NCBI GenBank assembly: GCA_942492635.1 | Contig: CALOFP010000002.1 | Span: 1,302,001-1,366,000, forward strand | From: CALOFP01 sp942492635 | GTDB taxonomy: Bacteria > UBP6 > UBA1177 > CALOFP01 | Direction of reading: 5' to 3' | DNA length: 64,000 nt | In this document: in pieces, positions 37,802 through 46,096 of the stretch | Position numbering within the stretch: position 1 is the first letter of the stretch | Layout: each line of letters opens with the position of its first letter | Notes under the pieces: generated by a model | Told to the model about the DNA's origin: nothing | Seen by the model: only the letters and a program-made list of their open reading frames with translations | The model's database searches: none | Translations under genes and position numbers: made by a program

Positions 37802-37865
37802 TGATGAGCGCTCCGCTCCGGTGATGAGGGCCATCCGGCCCTGGTGATGACCGCCTCCGGCGCTG
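37802..37865. repeat. Three tandem GTGATGA-headed GC-rich units
   Basis: Directly after the methyltransferase stop are three units of 20-22 bp, each starting GTGATGA and followed by a short GC-rich inverted repeat (CGCTCCGCTCC; GGGCCATCCGGCCC; CCGCCTCCGGCG). They could fold as successive small hairpins and act as a terminator or RNA-stability element, though no T-run follows. Confidence 0.5.
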
Positions 37866-37937
37866 TCTCGAAATTCTTTTAAGGCATCGAAATAATTTGA
37901 TGAATCGTAGGGGCGTGCCTCCGTGTGCGCCAAAAAT

Positions 37938-38000
37938 TCCCTCCCTTATTTTAAGAGATGGTTAGGGAGAGTTGTTCTAATAAATAGAACAAACAACCAT
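37938..38000. repeat. Palindromic dispersed repeat
   Basis: Contains the perfect hairpin TTGTTCTA-ataaa-TAGAACAA (37972-37992) preceded by CCCTCCCTTATTTTAAGAGA and TTAGGGAGAG. Related sequence recurs at 42600-42657 and, for the CCCTCTC/GAGAGGG part, at 39550-39572 and 45661-45683. All copies lie in this island. It behaves like a REP/MITE-like element; I see no coding potential. Confidence 0.55.
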
Positions 38001-38043
38001 TTCGCTGTTAAAAGGAATTTGATCGCGGCTAAATTGGTCTTTT

Positions 38044-38073
38044 TTCGTGTTTTTTTGTGTTTTTCGTGGCTGA
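38044..38073. repeat. TTCGTGTTTTTCGTGGCT-type dispersed repeat
   Basis: Same motif family as in 27661-27940: TTCGTGTTTTTTTGTG followed by TTTTTCGTGGCTGAAAAG. Short, intergenic, non-coding. Another copy is at 49046-49077. Confidence 0.5.
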
Positions 38074-38109
38074 AAAGTGGCCGTTAGCGCATCTTTTTCG
38101 CTGTCAAAT

Positions 38110-38820
38110 CTAGAAATTGACTCCGACTGCCACCGATGGAGTTATCATGTAGCTTATTCTGTGGTCAAGCCCTGATGGAAATTTGAAAAAATGTGTGTAG
38201 GTAACTTCAGGGCGAATAATTAGGCCGTCAAAGTTGAAATTTAAACCAAAAGTTCCCAAAGCAGCATGTCCATAAAAGTCGTAATTGGAAATGGAATTGT
38301 CTTGACCGTATTTATTTCCAAGACTTCTGATCGCCGAATATCTAGCGCCTGAGTAGAATCCGAAAACATCTGAAAAATCGTAGGATAATGCAACCCCAGT
38401 CGTTAAAGAAAAAATTTTTGCAACAGAGCTACTCACCTCACCAATGGCGGACATTGAAAAACCGGAACCTGACTTATTTCCCAGAAACTGATATTTTGTA
38501 TTGATCTCGTACCCGAGGAGATAGTTGTAAACTTTGAAACCTATGTCCCAATTTTCGCTGACACCGTATCTAAACAGGAACTCAATTTGAGGAATTGTAT
38601 CGGATGCATCATTAAAAACCGGATCGCCATTTTCATCACGTTCAGTTTCGCCGAGCCCCAATAAATTATTGCGTTTTGACTGATTTAGATATTGTCCCGA
38701 AAGAGCCAATGCGATATCTTTTTTCCCCTTACCAAGAGATCTTCCAGTGTGATGCATTGTTACAGAGTTGGAACAACAGCATAGAAAAAGTAGGAAAGCA
38801 GTTGAAATAAAATTTTTCAT
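38110..38820 (-). CDS. Predicted outer-membrane beta-barrel lipoprotein, TGRSLGK family (copy 3)
   Basis: 236 residues from the ATG at 38820, chosen because it opens into the signal peptide and lipobox (STAFLLFLCCC). The signature SVTMHHTGRSLGKGK follows at once. Shared segments: FRYGVSENWDIGFKVYNYLL, NTKYQFLGNKSGSGFSMSAI, LSYDFSDVFGFYSGARYS. It ends in AVGVNF. Third member of the family in this window; function unknown. Confidence 0.85.
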   Translation of the reverse strand: MKNFISTAFLLFLCCCSNSVTMHHTGRSLGKGKKDIALALSGQYLNQSKRNNLLGLGETERDENGDPVFNDASDTIPQIEFLFRYGVSENWDIGFKVYNYLLGYEINTKYQFLGNKSGSGFSMSAIGEVSSSVAKIFSLTTGVALSYDFSDVFGFYSGARYSAIRSLGNKYGQDNSISNYDFYGHAALGTFGLNFNFDGLIIRPEVTYTHFFKFPSGLDHRISYMITPSVAVGVNF

Positions 38821-39021
38821 AAATCCATGCAATTGCAATTAATAAAATACAAGTTTATAGTAGATTGAAATCAGCTGAAGTCAAATTAAACATAAAGTAT
38901 GAGACTGGTGTATTCAATGCTGTGTATCGAGTGGAAAGTAAAAAAATGATGAGAGCTTCGCGCCATTGAGAAAAAAGTTTTTGAAACTCAGTGATATAAC
39001 ACCTTTTCTCATTTTTCATAA

Positions 39022-39050
39022 TTGACATCGGGTGTTTTAAATCATATTCT
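39022..39050 (+). promoter_or_regulatory. Sigma-70 promoter of the Cys-motif membrane gene, copy 1
   Basis: TTGACA (39022-39027), 17-bp spacer, TATTCT (39045-39050), 45 bp before the ATG. The same promoter is conserved upstream of copy 2 at 42681-42709. Confidence 0.6.
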
Positions 39051-39094
39051 AAAGTGAAAAAAATGATTGTTAGTTTTTAAAGAGGAAAATCCAT

Positions 39095-39538
39095 ATGAAA
39101 TGTTACTATGATAAAACGCAGGATGCTGTTGGCATATGCAAAAATTGCGGAAAAGCCCTTTCAGAACAGTTCGCATTTGACCTTGGCGATGCCCTTGCAT
39201 GCAGAAACCGCTGCGAAGAAAAAGTAAAAAAGATCCTGGAGAATGCTGAACGCCGGGAAAGTTTCTCAAAAATATCAGAAACTCTTCTTCTGAAAAGTGA
39301 ATCTTTCATCTACATAATGGCTAGTACAATACCTGTGCTAGGCATCATTTATATTTTTACCATTCCGGAGAATATCCTCGGTGAGGGACATCATTTATTT
39401 CTTGTTTTGGGTAGTTGCTACATTTTAAGTTATTTCCTGTGGATTTACAGATCCTTTAAAATATCAAAAATCATAAAACCGATAGAAGAAAAATATGGCA
39501 AAAAACCCAAAAAGAAACTCTCTTCAGAAAAATCGTAG
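39095..39538 (+). CDS. Small Cys-motif membrane protein (intact copy)
   Basis: 147 residues. The N-terminal part has a zinc-binding look (MKCYYDKTQDAVGICKNCGK ... ALACRNRCEEKV; four to five Cys in C-x(2)-C and C-x(3)-C spacing). Two transmembrane helices follow at about 72-95 and 103-122, with a Lys-rich tail. Such zinc-ribbon/B-box-like heads on membrane proteins occur widely in bacteria; function unknown. A second copy at 42754 is interrupted by an IS21-family element. AAAGAGG precedes the ATG. Confidence 0.8.
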   Translation: MKCYYDKTQDAVGICKNCGKALSEQFAFDLGDALACRNRCEEKVKKILENAERRESFSKISETLLLKSESFIYIMASTIPVLGIIYIFTIPENILGEGHHLFLVLGSCYILSYFLWIYRSFKISKIIKPIEEKYGKKPKKKLSSEKS

Positions 39539-40181
39539 AGCCGAAAATCCCCTCTCTTATTTTTAGAGAGGGTTAGGGAGAGATATTTTTACAAAATCCC
39601 ACTACCATACTTCGGCAAGCCCTAAAAAGTATATTACGCCCATATCAGTATCTACAGAGATCTTAAAAAAGATGTCCAAGCAACCCCAGCGACTATCCGA
39701 GGCCTAATAAAAATATCCCGGAGAAGATAGCGCCCGAAATCAGGAAAATATTTTCAACAAGCTGGAATTAGCCACTGAATTCTCATGAATAATGATATAG
39801 GCATATAAATAGGCATAAAATTATCCGAAATATTTGTATCCACTTGTAAAAAGTGAATGAGATATTATGAATAATTGCCTCAAAGCTGACGAAGCTATTG
39901 GAAATATTTCAAAACAAATAATAATGAAGATGAAGTCTTTATTGCGGGACTATAGGTACCAAAGTGCCACCCCGTCCTCGGATGTACTCATGCTGAAAGA
40001 TTTGTAATGGAAGGAAACATTATTTTGTTCTTCTGTTGAATATGGTAAAAATAACTAAACGACAAATAAATAAATGGAATGGTAATAAAATATATATAAA
40101 ATATTATTGATAATAAATTTAAAATTAGTATAGTTTTGATCGTGTTTTTAGATATTTTATTTGCAAAAAGGAGATGTTCTG
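39539..40181. repeat. Intergenic region with degenerate repeat R, copy A (about 39690-39968)
   Basis: 640 bp with no intact gene. About 280 bp resemble copies at 42295-42565 (B) and 45815-45985 (C). Shared stretches include ATATCCCGGAGAAGATAGCG, CCCGAAATCAGGAAAATA and TCAAAACAAATAATAATGAA. In frame pieces it reads like KNIPEKIAPEIRKIF and TNNNEDEVFIAGL, with stops, suggesting a decayed coding sequence. Downstream, 40080-40160 is AT-rich and probably holds the promoter of the next gene. Confidence 0.55.
39550..39572. repeat. CCCTCTC/GAGAGGG hairpin after the Cys-motif gene
   Basis: Perfect 7-bp stem, 9-nt loop, 12 bp beyond the stop codon. Followed by TTAGGG rather than a T-run, so terminator activity is uncertain. 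The same hairpin follows copy 2 (45661-45683). Confidence 0.5.
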
Positions 40182-42134
40182 TTGAAAAGATTTTTTATTT
40201 CTATTCTATGCATTAATTTGCTTGTGGTCGCATGCGACAATGAATCAGGCGAGTTTTTGGAGGTTCAAGATGGGGAGAAGAATACTGCTATAAACACATC
40301 CTGCGAAGGTATTGAGTGTTCCGGCCACGGCACATGTTTTGAAAAAGAAGGTAAAGCAGCCTGTCAATGTGAAGAGGGCTATGAAGAAGCCGGGCTAAAC
40401 TGCCTTGAAAAAGGTCAGGAAAATCCCTGCGTAGGTGTTACTTGTTCCTATCACGGTAGATGTACAGTCGATAAGAATAATGAAGCAGTGTGTGCTTGTG
40501 AGGATGGGTATGAATCTAATGGCATGGAATGTTTTGAAATTACAAAAGAAGATCCGTGCAGAGATGTGAATTGTGGCAACGGAAAATGTGTTGCAGTAAA
40601 TGATACGGAAGCAAAATGCGAATGTTTCGAAGGATATTATGCTGAAGGACTTCAATGTGTCAGCAACCTTGAAAAAATATGTGGTACAAAAGTGAGTGAC
40701 GGTGATGCTACAAGGTTGAATACAAACAGTGACGTGAAGAAGCTCGCCGGTATCACATATGTAAAAGGTGATGTTTATGTAAGAAGTAGTGTTACAGACC
40801 TCACCCCGTTGAAAAACCTAAAATGTATCGGTGGGACATTGAAAATATTCGAGGCTTCCTCTCTGACAGACCTTGAAGGACTCAACAACCTTTTGTATGT
40901 AGGAAAAGATTTGACTGTTGAAGATAATCCTGCACTGAGGAATACTTCCGGTATCGGCAAACTGCAAACCGTAGGGGAGAACGTTCTTTTCACTGACAAC
41001 AAAAGTCTTCAGACTATTTCGCTTCCTGCCCTGAAGAAAGTTCGAGGGATAGGAGTTGAAAACAACGATTCCCTGAAAACCATTTCATCCATTCCAAATC
41101 TAAAGAAAATAGACAAAGATCTTGAGATATCAGACAATGATAAGCTTGGATCTATCAGTGGTTTCGGCAACATCACTCATGTGTCGGGCAATGTGAGTAT
41201 TACAAATAATGATTCGTTGGTGAATCTAAGTGGATTCAGTAATTTAAAGGAGATTGACAACGGATTGCGTATATATGGAAATGACAATCTGATAAATCTT
41301 TCCGGCCTTGAAAACCTCACAATACTTAATGGTAATTCTCTCAGTATAGATTACAACGATAAACTTGTTTCAATAAAGAGTCTATATTCTCTTAAAACAG
41401 CTACTTTTTACTATCTTTACATTGAAGATAACTCCTCACTCCCAAATGGAGAGGCTATTCGTTTCAGGGAACACATAATAGATAAATGCGATTGGGATGG
41501 AGATTCTGAAATAGAAGGAAACAAGGAGGGCGGATTTTCCGGTAATTCCGGTGGATCCGGAAGTTCAGGTTCTGAAGGTGTACTTGGTATCAATGGTAAA
41601 ATTTTACTTTTTCATCCAAAGAATGTTCCCTCGGGAGATGGAGAGTTTGCAGACCTTTCAGATCAGATTCAAGCATGCCCCGTTGAAGGTTTCTTCAACA
41701 GTGATGGTGCGTATGGATCTTTGAGTGTAAGTGCCAATTTTTCCGATATTCCTATAATGACTTCCTCGGACCTTGATCTTAATGCCCCCTACGTGAAAAA
41801 ATATTCTGTATTTTCAGGCAAGATAAATGGATCGACGTCAATTCCGGCTTACAGTGACAGTATTTCATTAGCCTATAGGACCAACGATGCTCCAGGAGAG
41901 TTTTTCATAGACTCTTTTGGATCAATAAATGGACAACTTCAGGGGAATTATGTTGTAAGAATGAATTGTTTCTCATCCACGTCACAGGGTTACAATAGTG
42001 TGGGGCCTTACAATGGCACCAACTGTATACTTAAGGTTGTCGGGCTCTTGTCCCAAAATAACTGGTGCATACATGCTTTTGGTATTGCTTCCAGTTCTAG
42101 GGGAATCGGATCGGATGTATATATCGATATGTAA
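40182..42134 (+). CDS. EGF-like/receptor-L-domain-like surface lipoprotein
   Basis: About 650 residues from TTG 40182. AAAGGAG at 40167-40173 fits this start better than the in-frame TTG at 40161. Signal and lipobox: RFFISILCINLLVVAC. Three EGF-like modules follow (CEGIECSGHGTCFEKEGKAA; CVGVTCSYHGRCTVDKNNEA; CRDVNCGNGKCVAVNDTEAK), each with six Cys. Next come leucine-rich, receptor-L-like repeats at about 165-430 (GTLKIFEASSLTDLEGLNNL; FTDNKSLQTISLPALKKVRG). A Gly/Ser linker (GGFSGNSGGSGSSGSEG) and a C-terminal domain of about 180 residues that I do not recognise complete it. Probably a surface binding protein. Confidence 0.85.
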   Translation: MKRFFISILCINLLVVACDNESGEFLEVQDGEKNTAINTSCEGIECSGHGTCFEKEGKAACQCEEGYEEAGLNCLEKGQENPCVGVTCSYHGRCTVDKNNEAVCACEDGYESNGMECFEITKEDPCRDVNCGNGKCVAVNDTEAKCECFEGYYAEGLQCVSNLEKICGTKVSDGDATRLNTNSDVKKLAGITYVKGDVYVRSSVTDLTPLKNLKCIGGTLKIFEASSLTDLEGLNNLLYVGKDLTVEDNPALRNTSGIGKLQTVGENVLFTDNKSLQTISLPALKKVRGIGVENNDSLKTISSIPNLKKIDKDLEISDNDKLGSISGFGNITHVSGNVSITNNDSLVNLSGFSNLKEIDNGLRIYGNDNLINLSGLENLTILNGNSLSIDYNDKLVSIKSLYSLKTATFYYLYIEDNSSLPNGEAIRFREHIIDKCDWDGDSEIEGNKEGGFSGNSGGSGSSGSEGVLGINGKILLFHPKNVPSGDGEFADLSDQIQACPVEGFFNSDGAYGSLSVSANFSDIPIMTSSDLDLNAPYVKKYSVFSGKINGSTSIPAYSDSISLAYRTNDAPGEFFIDSFGSINGQLQGNYVVRMNCFSSTSQGYNSVGPYNGTNCILKVVGLLSQNNWCIHAFGIASSSRGIGSDVYIDM

Positions 42135-42663
42135 CATAGAATAGCCTTGAAAGAACTGATATCATTAGGTTGAGGTCACTTGCTCTATGTAACCATACTT
42201 ATTTGCAACGGATTTCTATCCTTTTGAAAAATCGTTTGGACACTTTCATTATGGCTTCAAAAGGGTTGTCAAAGTAAAATAAGCGGATGTCAAAACTTCA
42301 GTAAAAATATTCTGGAGAAAATAGCGCTCGAAATCAGGACAATATCTTCAAAAAAACAGGCATTAGCTTCCGGATTCCCGGGAATAATGAGATCGGCATA
42401 GAAATAGACGCAAAATTATCAGAATTATTCGTATTCAGTTGAAAATATAGAATCTGAGGGGATGAATAATTTCCTTACAGTTGATCAAGTCCTTCAAAGT
42501 AGTTCAAAACAAATAATAATGAAGATAAAATCTTTATTGCGCGACTAAAAGTACAAAAGTGCCGACCTGACACTGATGAGTGTTCAGAGCTGCCCAAAAT
42601 CATTCTCTGATAGTTAGAGCCGGATAGTTGTTAAAATAAATAGAACAAACAACCATTTTTCCT
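42135..42663. repeat. Intergenic region with repeat R copy B (42295-42565) and a palindromic-repeat remnant
   Basis: About 530 bp without an intact gene. Repeat R copy B lies at 42295-42565 and a diverged copy of the TTGTTCTA/TAGAACAA element at 42604-42657. Translating pieces of R gives KNILEKIALEIRTI and TNNNEDKIFIARLKVQKC, more open than copy A but in different frames. Confidence 0.55.
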
Positions 42664-42680
42664 ATTCTCATTTTTCATAA

Positions 42681-42709
42681 TTGACATTGGGTGTTTTAAA
42701 TCATATTCT
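42681..42709 (+). promoter_or_regulatory. Sigma-70 promoter of the Cys-motif membrane gene, copy 2
   Basis: TTGACA (42681-42686), 17-bp spacer, TATTCT (42704-42709); same sequence as copy 1 with a C-to-T change in the spacer. Transcription from it would read into the IS21 element. Confidence 0.55.
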
Positions 42710-43071
42710 AAAGTGAAAAAAATGATTGTTAGTTTTTAAAGAGGAAAATCCATATGAAATGTTACTATGATAAAACGCAGGATGCCGTTGGCATATGCAA
42801 AAATTGCGGAAAAGCCCTATCCGAAGAGTTCGCAGCTGATCTCGGCGACGCCCTCGCATGCAGAAACCGCTGCGAAGAAAAAGTAAAAAAGATCCTGGAG
42901 AATGCTGAACGCCGGGAAAGTTTCTCAAAAATATCAGAAACTCTTCTTCTGAAAAGTGAATCTTTCATCTACATAATGGCTAGTACAATACCTGTGCTAG
43001 GCATCATTTATATTTTTACCATTCCGGAGAATATCCTCGGTGAGGGACATCATTTATTTCTTGTTTTGGGT

Positions 43072-43077
43072 AGTTGC
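43072..43077. repeat. Target site duplication, left (AGTTGC)
   Basis: AGTTGC directly before the left end of the insertion, repeated at 45524-45529 directly after the right end. It occurs once in the uninterrupted paralogue. Confidence 0.9.
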
Positions 43078-43181
43078 TGACCAGCGACAACTATAATTTC
43101 CCCTGGACGACAATTAAAAATTCCGTCTGAACAAATGCTGATTAGACTAGCCCTGTTAAGAAATTTTAATGAGGGTTAGGG

Positions 43182-44657
43182 GTGGTCACTGATGAGCAAT
43201 TCCGGGTGTTGTTGAAATTTTTTCGTCAAACCGGAAATAAAGAAACTGCTGCATTTAAAGCGGGCATGGATCCGAAGACAGGCAAGAGGTATTTGAAAAT
43301 GGGTAAGTTACCGAGCGAACTTAAAAAACAACACGACTGGGCGACCAGAAAGAGCCCTTTCGAAGGACATGAGGCGGACATCGAACGGATTTTTACAGTT
43401 AATCCGGGAATAAAATCGTCAACGATAATGAACTATCTGATGAAGAAGAATCCTGGGAAATTCACGGAAAATCAGGTCAGAACACTGCAAAGAATGAAGA
43501 AAAAATGGCTTGCGCTACACGGGCCGGAAAAGGAAATCGTTTTTGAACAGATTCACAAGCCGGGTGTCCTTTCGGCCAGTGATTACACGGATATGAGTAA
43601 GCTTAAGATAGCCATCAACGGCGAATTTTTTAAGCATAAGATTTTCCACTTCATACTTCCGTATTCCAACTGGGAGACGGGAAACATCTGTTTTTCTGAG
43701 AGCTTCGAAAGTCTGAGCGAAGGTATCCAGAAAGCGCTCTGGAAGCTCGGAGGAGTGACTCCCAAACACCGGACGGATAATCTCACAGCCGCGGTAAAAT
43801 GTTCCGGAAACAGCCGTGAATTTCAGAAGAAATACGTGGCGCTGCTGGAGCATTACGGTATGAAAGGCGAGAAGATCAATCCCAATTCCCCCAATGAAAA
43901 CGGTGACTCGGAGCAGAGTCATTTCAGATTCAAGGATGCGGTTGACCAGGCGCTTATGCTGAGGGGAAGCAGAAATTTTGAAAGTCGTGAGAAGTACGAA
44001 TCATTTATAGAAACGATTTTCACCGAACTTAACAGCAATAGGAAGAAACGGTTTCAGGAAGAGCTGGAACACTTGAAACCACTGCCTCAAAAAAAGCAGG
44101 ACAGCTACGATGTCATCGACGTGGCGGTTCGCAGAGGTTCGACAATCAACGTAAAAACAAAGAGTTACTCTGTTCCGAGCCGCCTGATAGGAGAAAAGGT
44201 CAGAGTTCATCTATACCATGATAAGATCAGGGTTTTTTATGGTCAGCAGCTGGTTGAGGAGTTTGAAAGAATAATTGGATCAAGGGAAGCCAGAATAGAC
44301 TATCGCCATGTAATCACATATCTTTTACGAAAACCCGGAGCCTTTGAAAACTACAGGTACAGAGAGGAGCTTTATCCGTCTGTTCTTTTTAGAAAAGTAT
44401 ACGATTCTCTTTCTGCGGATGATTTTAATGGAACGAAAGCGTATCTTAGAATTCTGGATCTGGCATCAAGATACGGTCAGGAAAGCGTTGAAAAAGTGCT
44501 TTCCGAGGAGACCAGCTACACCGCAAAACTACCCGAAATCGTTAAGTCTAAACTGGACACGTCACTCGTGTCCAAAACAGCGGAATATGTAAAGGTGGAA
44601 ACGCCAAAGCTCAAGGACTACGATAGCTTTCTGCAGATTACCGAGGTGATCTCATGA
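43182..44657 (+). CDS. istA: IS21-family transposase IstA
   Basis: 491 residues, GTG start at 43182. It has an N-terminal HTH region and a DDE catalytic core. Likely acidic residues are D134 (SASDYT), D199 (KHRTDN) and E244 (NGDSEQSHF), in the spacing of this family. The C-terminal beta domain includes NVKTKSYSVPSRLIGEKVRV. The stop overlaps the istB start (ATGA). Catalyses cut-and-paste or copy-out transposition with IstB. Confidence 0.93.
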   Translation: MVTDEQFRVLLKFFRQTGNKETAAFKAGMDPKTGKRYLKMGKLPSELKKQHDWATRKSPFEGHEADIERIFTVNPGIKSSTIMNYLMKKNPGKFTENQVRTLQRMKKKWLALHGPEKEIVFEQIHKPGVLSASDYTDMSKLKIAINGEFFKHKIFHFILPYSNWETGNICFSESFESLSEGIQKALWKLGGVTPKHRTDNLTAAVKCSGNSREFQKKYVALLEHYGMKGEKINPNSPNENGDSEQSHFRFKDAVDQALMLRGSRNFESREKYESFIETIFTELNSNRKKRFQEELEHLKPLPQKKQDSYDVIDVAVRRGSTINVKTKSYSVPSRLIGEKVRVHLYHDKIRVFYGQQLVEEFERIIGSREARIDYRHVITYLLRKPGAFENYRYREELYPSVLFRKVYDSLSADDFNGTKAYLRILDLASRYGQESVEKVLSEETSYTAKLPEIVKSKLDTSLVSKTAEYVKVETPKLKDYDSFLQITEVIS

Positions 44658-45424
44658 AAGAAAATAAAACAAAGGAGATCCTGAAAAGGCTACGGCTGAA
44701 TGAAATTCTTGCATGCTACAAGGAAGTCGCCAGGCAGGCGGCGACAGAAAAATGGGGGCATGAGGAATACCTGTTGGAGCTGCTTGAAATAGAAGATGAT
44801 GCCAAGCGGAGAAGGCGCATAGAGCGCCGAGAACGGCTCTCCGGGCTGCCATCCTTCAAAAGACTTGAAAACTACGACAGAAGCCATTTTGAGCCCAATA
44901 TGGAGCTCAAAATACGGGATCTGCTCACAGGGGATTTTGTATCAAGAAATGAAAATCTGCTGATCTTCGGTTCTCCGGGTACAGGTAAAACACACCTCGC
45001 CGCCGGTCTGGGTTATGAGCTTATATCAAAGGGGAAAACCGTCTATTTTTCCCTATGCAGCACCCTAGTCCAGGATCTTCTTAAGGCGAAAAGCGAGCTC
45101 TCACTTAAAAGAAAACTGAAACAGCTTTCCCGTTATGACGCGATAATCATAGACGAACTTGGATACATACAGCAGACAAGGGACGAGATGGAGGTCCTCT
45201 TCACCCTCCTTGCCGAACGATACGAGACGGGAACGGTGATTGTCACCAGCAACTTACCCTTCTCCAAGTGGGGAGAAATCTTTAAGGACGACATGCTTGC
45301 CGCGGCAGCCATCGACCGCCTTGTGCACCACAGCGTCATCCTTAAACTTGACGTTGAAAACTATCGACTGAGAGATAGAAAACAGCAACTCAGCAACCAG
45401 GAAAAAGCATCCTTAAACCAATAA
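44654..45424 (+). CDS. istB: IS21-family helper ATPase IstB
   Basis: 256 residues, DnaC-like AAA+ ATPase that aids IstA in target selection. Walker A FGSPGTGKTHLAAGL near 110-124, Walker B AIIIDELGYI, sensor-1 VIVTSNLPFSKWGE, all intact. Translationally coupled to istA. Confidence 0.95.
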   Translation: MKENKTKEILKRLRLNEILACYKEVARQAATEKWGHEEYLLELLEIEDDAKRRRRIERRERLSGLPSFKRLENYDRSHFEPNMELKIRDLLTGDFVSRNENLLIFGSPGTGKTHLAAGLGYELISKGKTVYFSLCSTLVQDLLKAKSELSLKRKLKQLSRYDAIIIDELGYIQQTRDEMEVLFTLLAERYETGTVIVTSNLPFSKWGEIFKDDMLAAAAIDRLVHHSVILKLDVENYRLRDRKQQLSNQEKASLNQ

Positions 45425-45523
45425 TAACAACCTAAAACCCCGCTCTTTTACAAGCAGAATCAAACGCTCCTTCTAACGGTAATTATAATTGTCGTTCAGG
45501 GAAAAAATAATTGTCGCTTGACA

Positions 45524-45529
45524 AGTTGC
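45524..45529. repeat. Target site duplication, right (AGTTGC)
   Basis: Second copy of the 6-bp duplication flanking the IS21 element; the interrupted reading frame resumes at 45530. Confidence 0.9.
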
Positions 45530-45649
45530 TACATTTTAAGTTATTTCCTGTGGATTTACAGATCCTTTAAAATATCAAAAATCATAAAACCGATAGAAGA
45601 AAAATATGGCAAAAAACCCAAAAAGAAACTCTCTTCAGAAAAATCGTAG

Positions 45650-46096
45650 AGCCGAAAATCCCCTCTCTTATTTTTAGAGAGGGAGAGTTGTTCTAATAAA
45701 ACAGTATTAATACCATTACAAAAATCCCGCCGTCACTCTTCAGCAATCCCCAAAAAAATTATTTTCCTCAATCTAGCGCCTCCCACGTAGCAAAAAAAGA
45801 TTTTAAAGCAACCCCAGCGACTATCCGAGGCCCAATAAAAATATCCCGGAGAAGATAGCGCCCGAAATCAGGAAAATAAATTTAACGAGCTGGAATTAGC
45901 CGCTGGATTCGGGGGAATAATAACATAGTCATAGAAACAGACGGAAAATTATAAAAAATATTCGTATTTACTTGAAAACAATGAGTCATGGTGCCTTATA
46001 TTATTAGTTGTTTGCCAAGGGTTTTTACATCTCTGTTATTGGGTGATTTGTTTAGATCTTAAGGTATGTTAAATCTGTGATCGGTATCCAAAAGGT
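45650..46096. repeat. Intergenic region with CCCTCTC hairpin and repeat R copy C (about 45815-45985)
   Basis: About 450 bp. The hairpin CCCTCTC/GAGAGGG is at 45661-45683. Repeat R copy C follows, matching copy A over AACCCCAGCGACTATCCGAG, ATATCCCGGAGAAGATAGCG and CTGGAATTAGCCGCTGGATT. Thus the Cys-motif gene, its promoter, hairpin and R form a duplicated block. No intact gene seen. Confidence 0.55.

Larger units (their letters stand above)
43078..45523 (+). mobile_element. IS21-family insertion sequence, 2446 bp, apparently complete
   Basis: Bounded by 6-bp direct repeats AGTTGC. Ends begin TGA...ACA with long imperfect inverted repeats of about 48 bp (43078-43127 and 45476-45523), each holding two copies of a CGACAATTA-like motif, as is usual for IS21 ends. 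It carries istA and istB with the four-base overlap typical of the family. All features look intact, so the element may be active. Confidence 0.95.
42754..45649 (+). pseudogene. Cys-motif membrane protein gene, second copy, split by an IS21-family insertion
   Basis: Bases 42754-43077 and 45530-45649 together give 324 + 120 = 444 bp, exactly the length of the intact copy at 39095-39538. The halves rejoin in frame at AGTTGC, the target duplication. The first half encodes the Cys-rich head and the first membrane helix; the second half starts inside the second helix. Differences from copy 1 are few and clustered around the LSEEFAADLGD segment. Without the insertion this would be a functional paralogue, so the disruption looks recent. 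Confidence 0.93.

Noticed and set aside
39550..39572. CCCTCTC/GAGAGGG stem-loop as a Rho-independent terminator
   Set aside because: No T-run on the plus strand side, and the same hairpin recurs as part of a dispersed repeat; kept only as a repeat.
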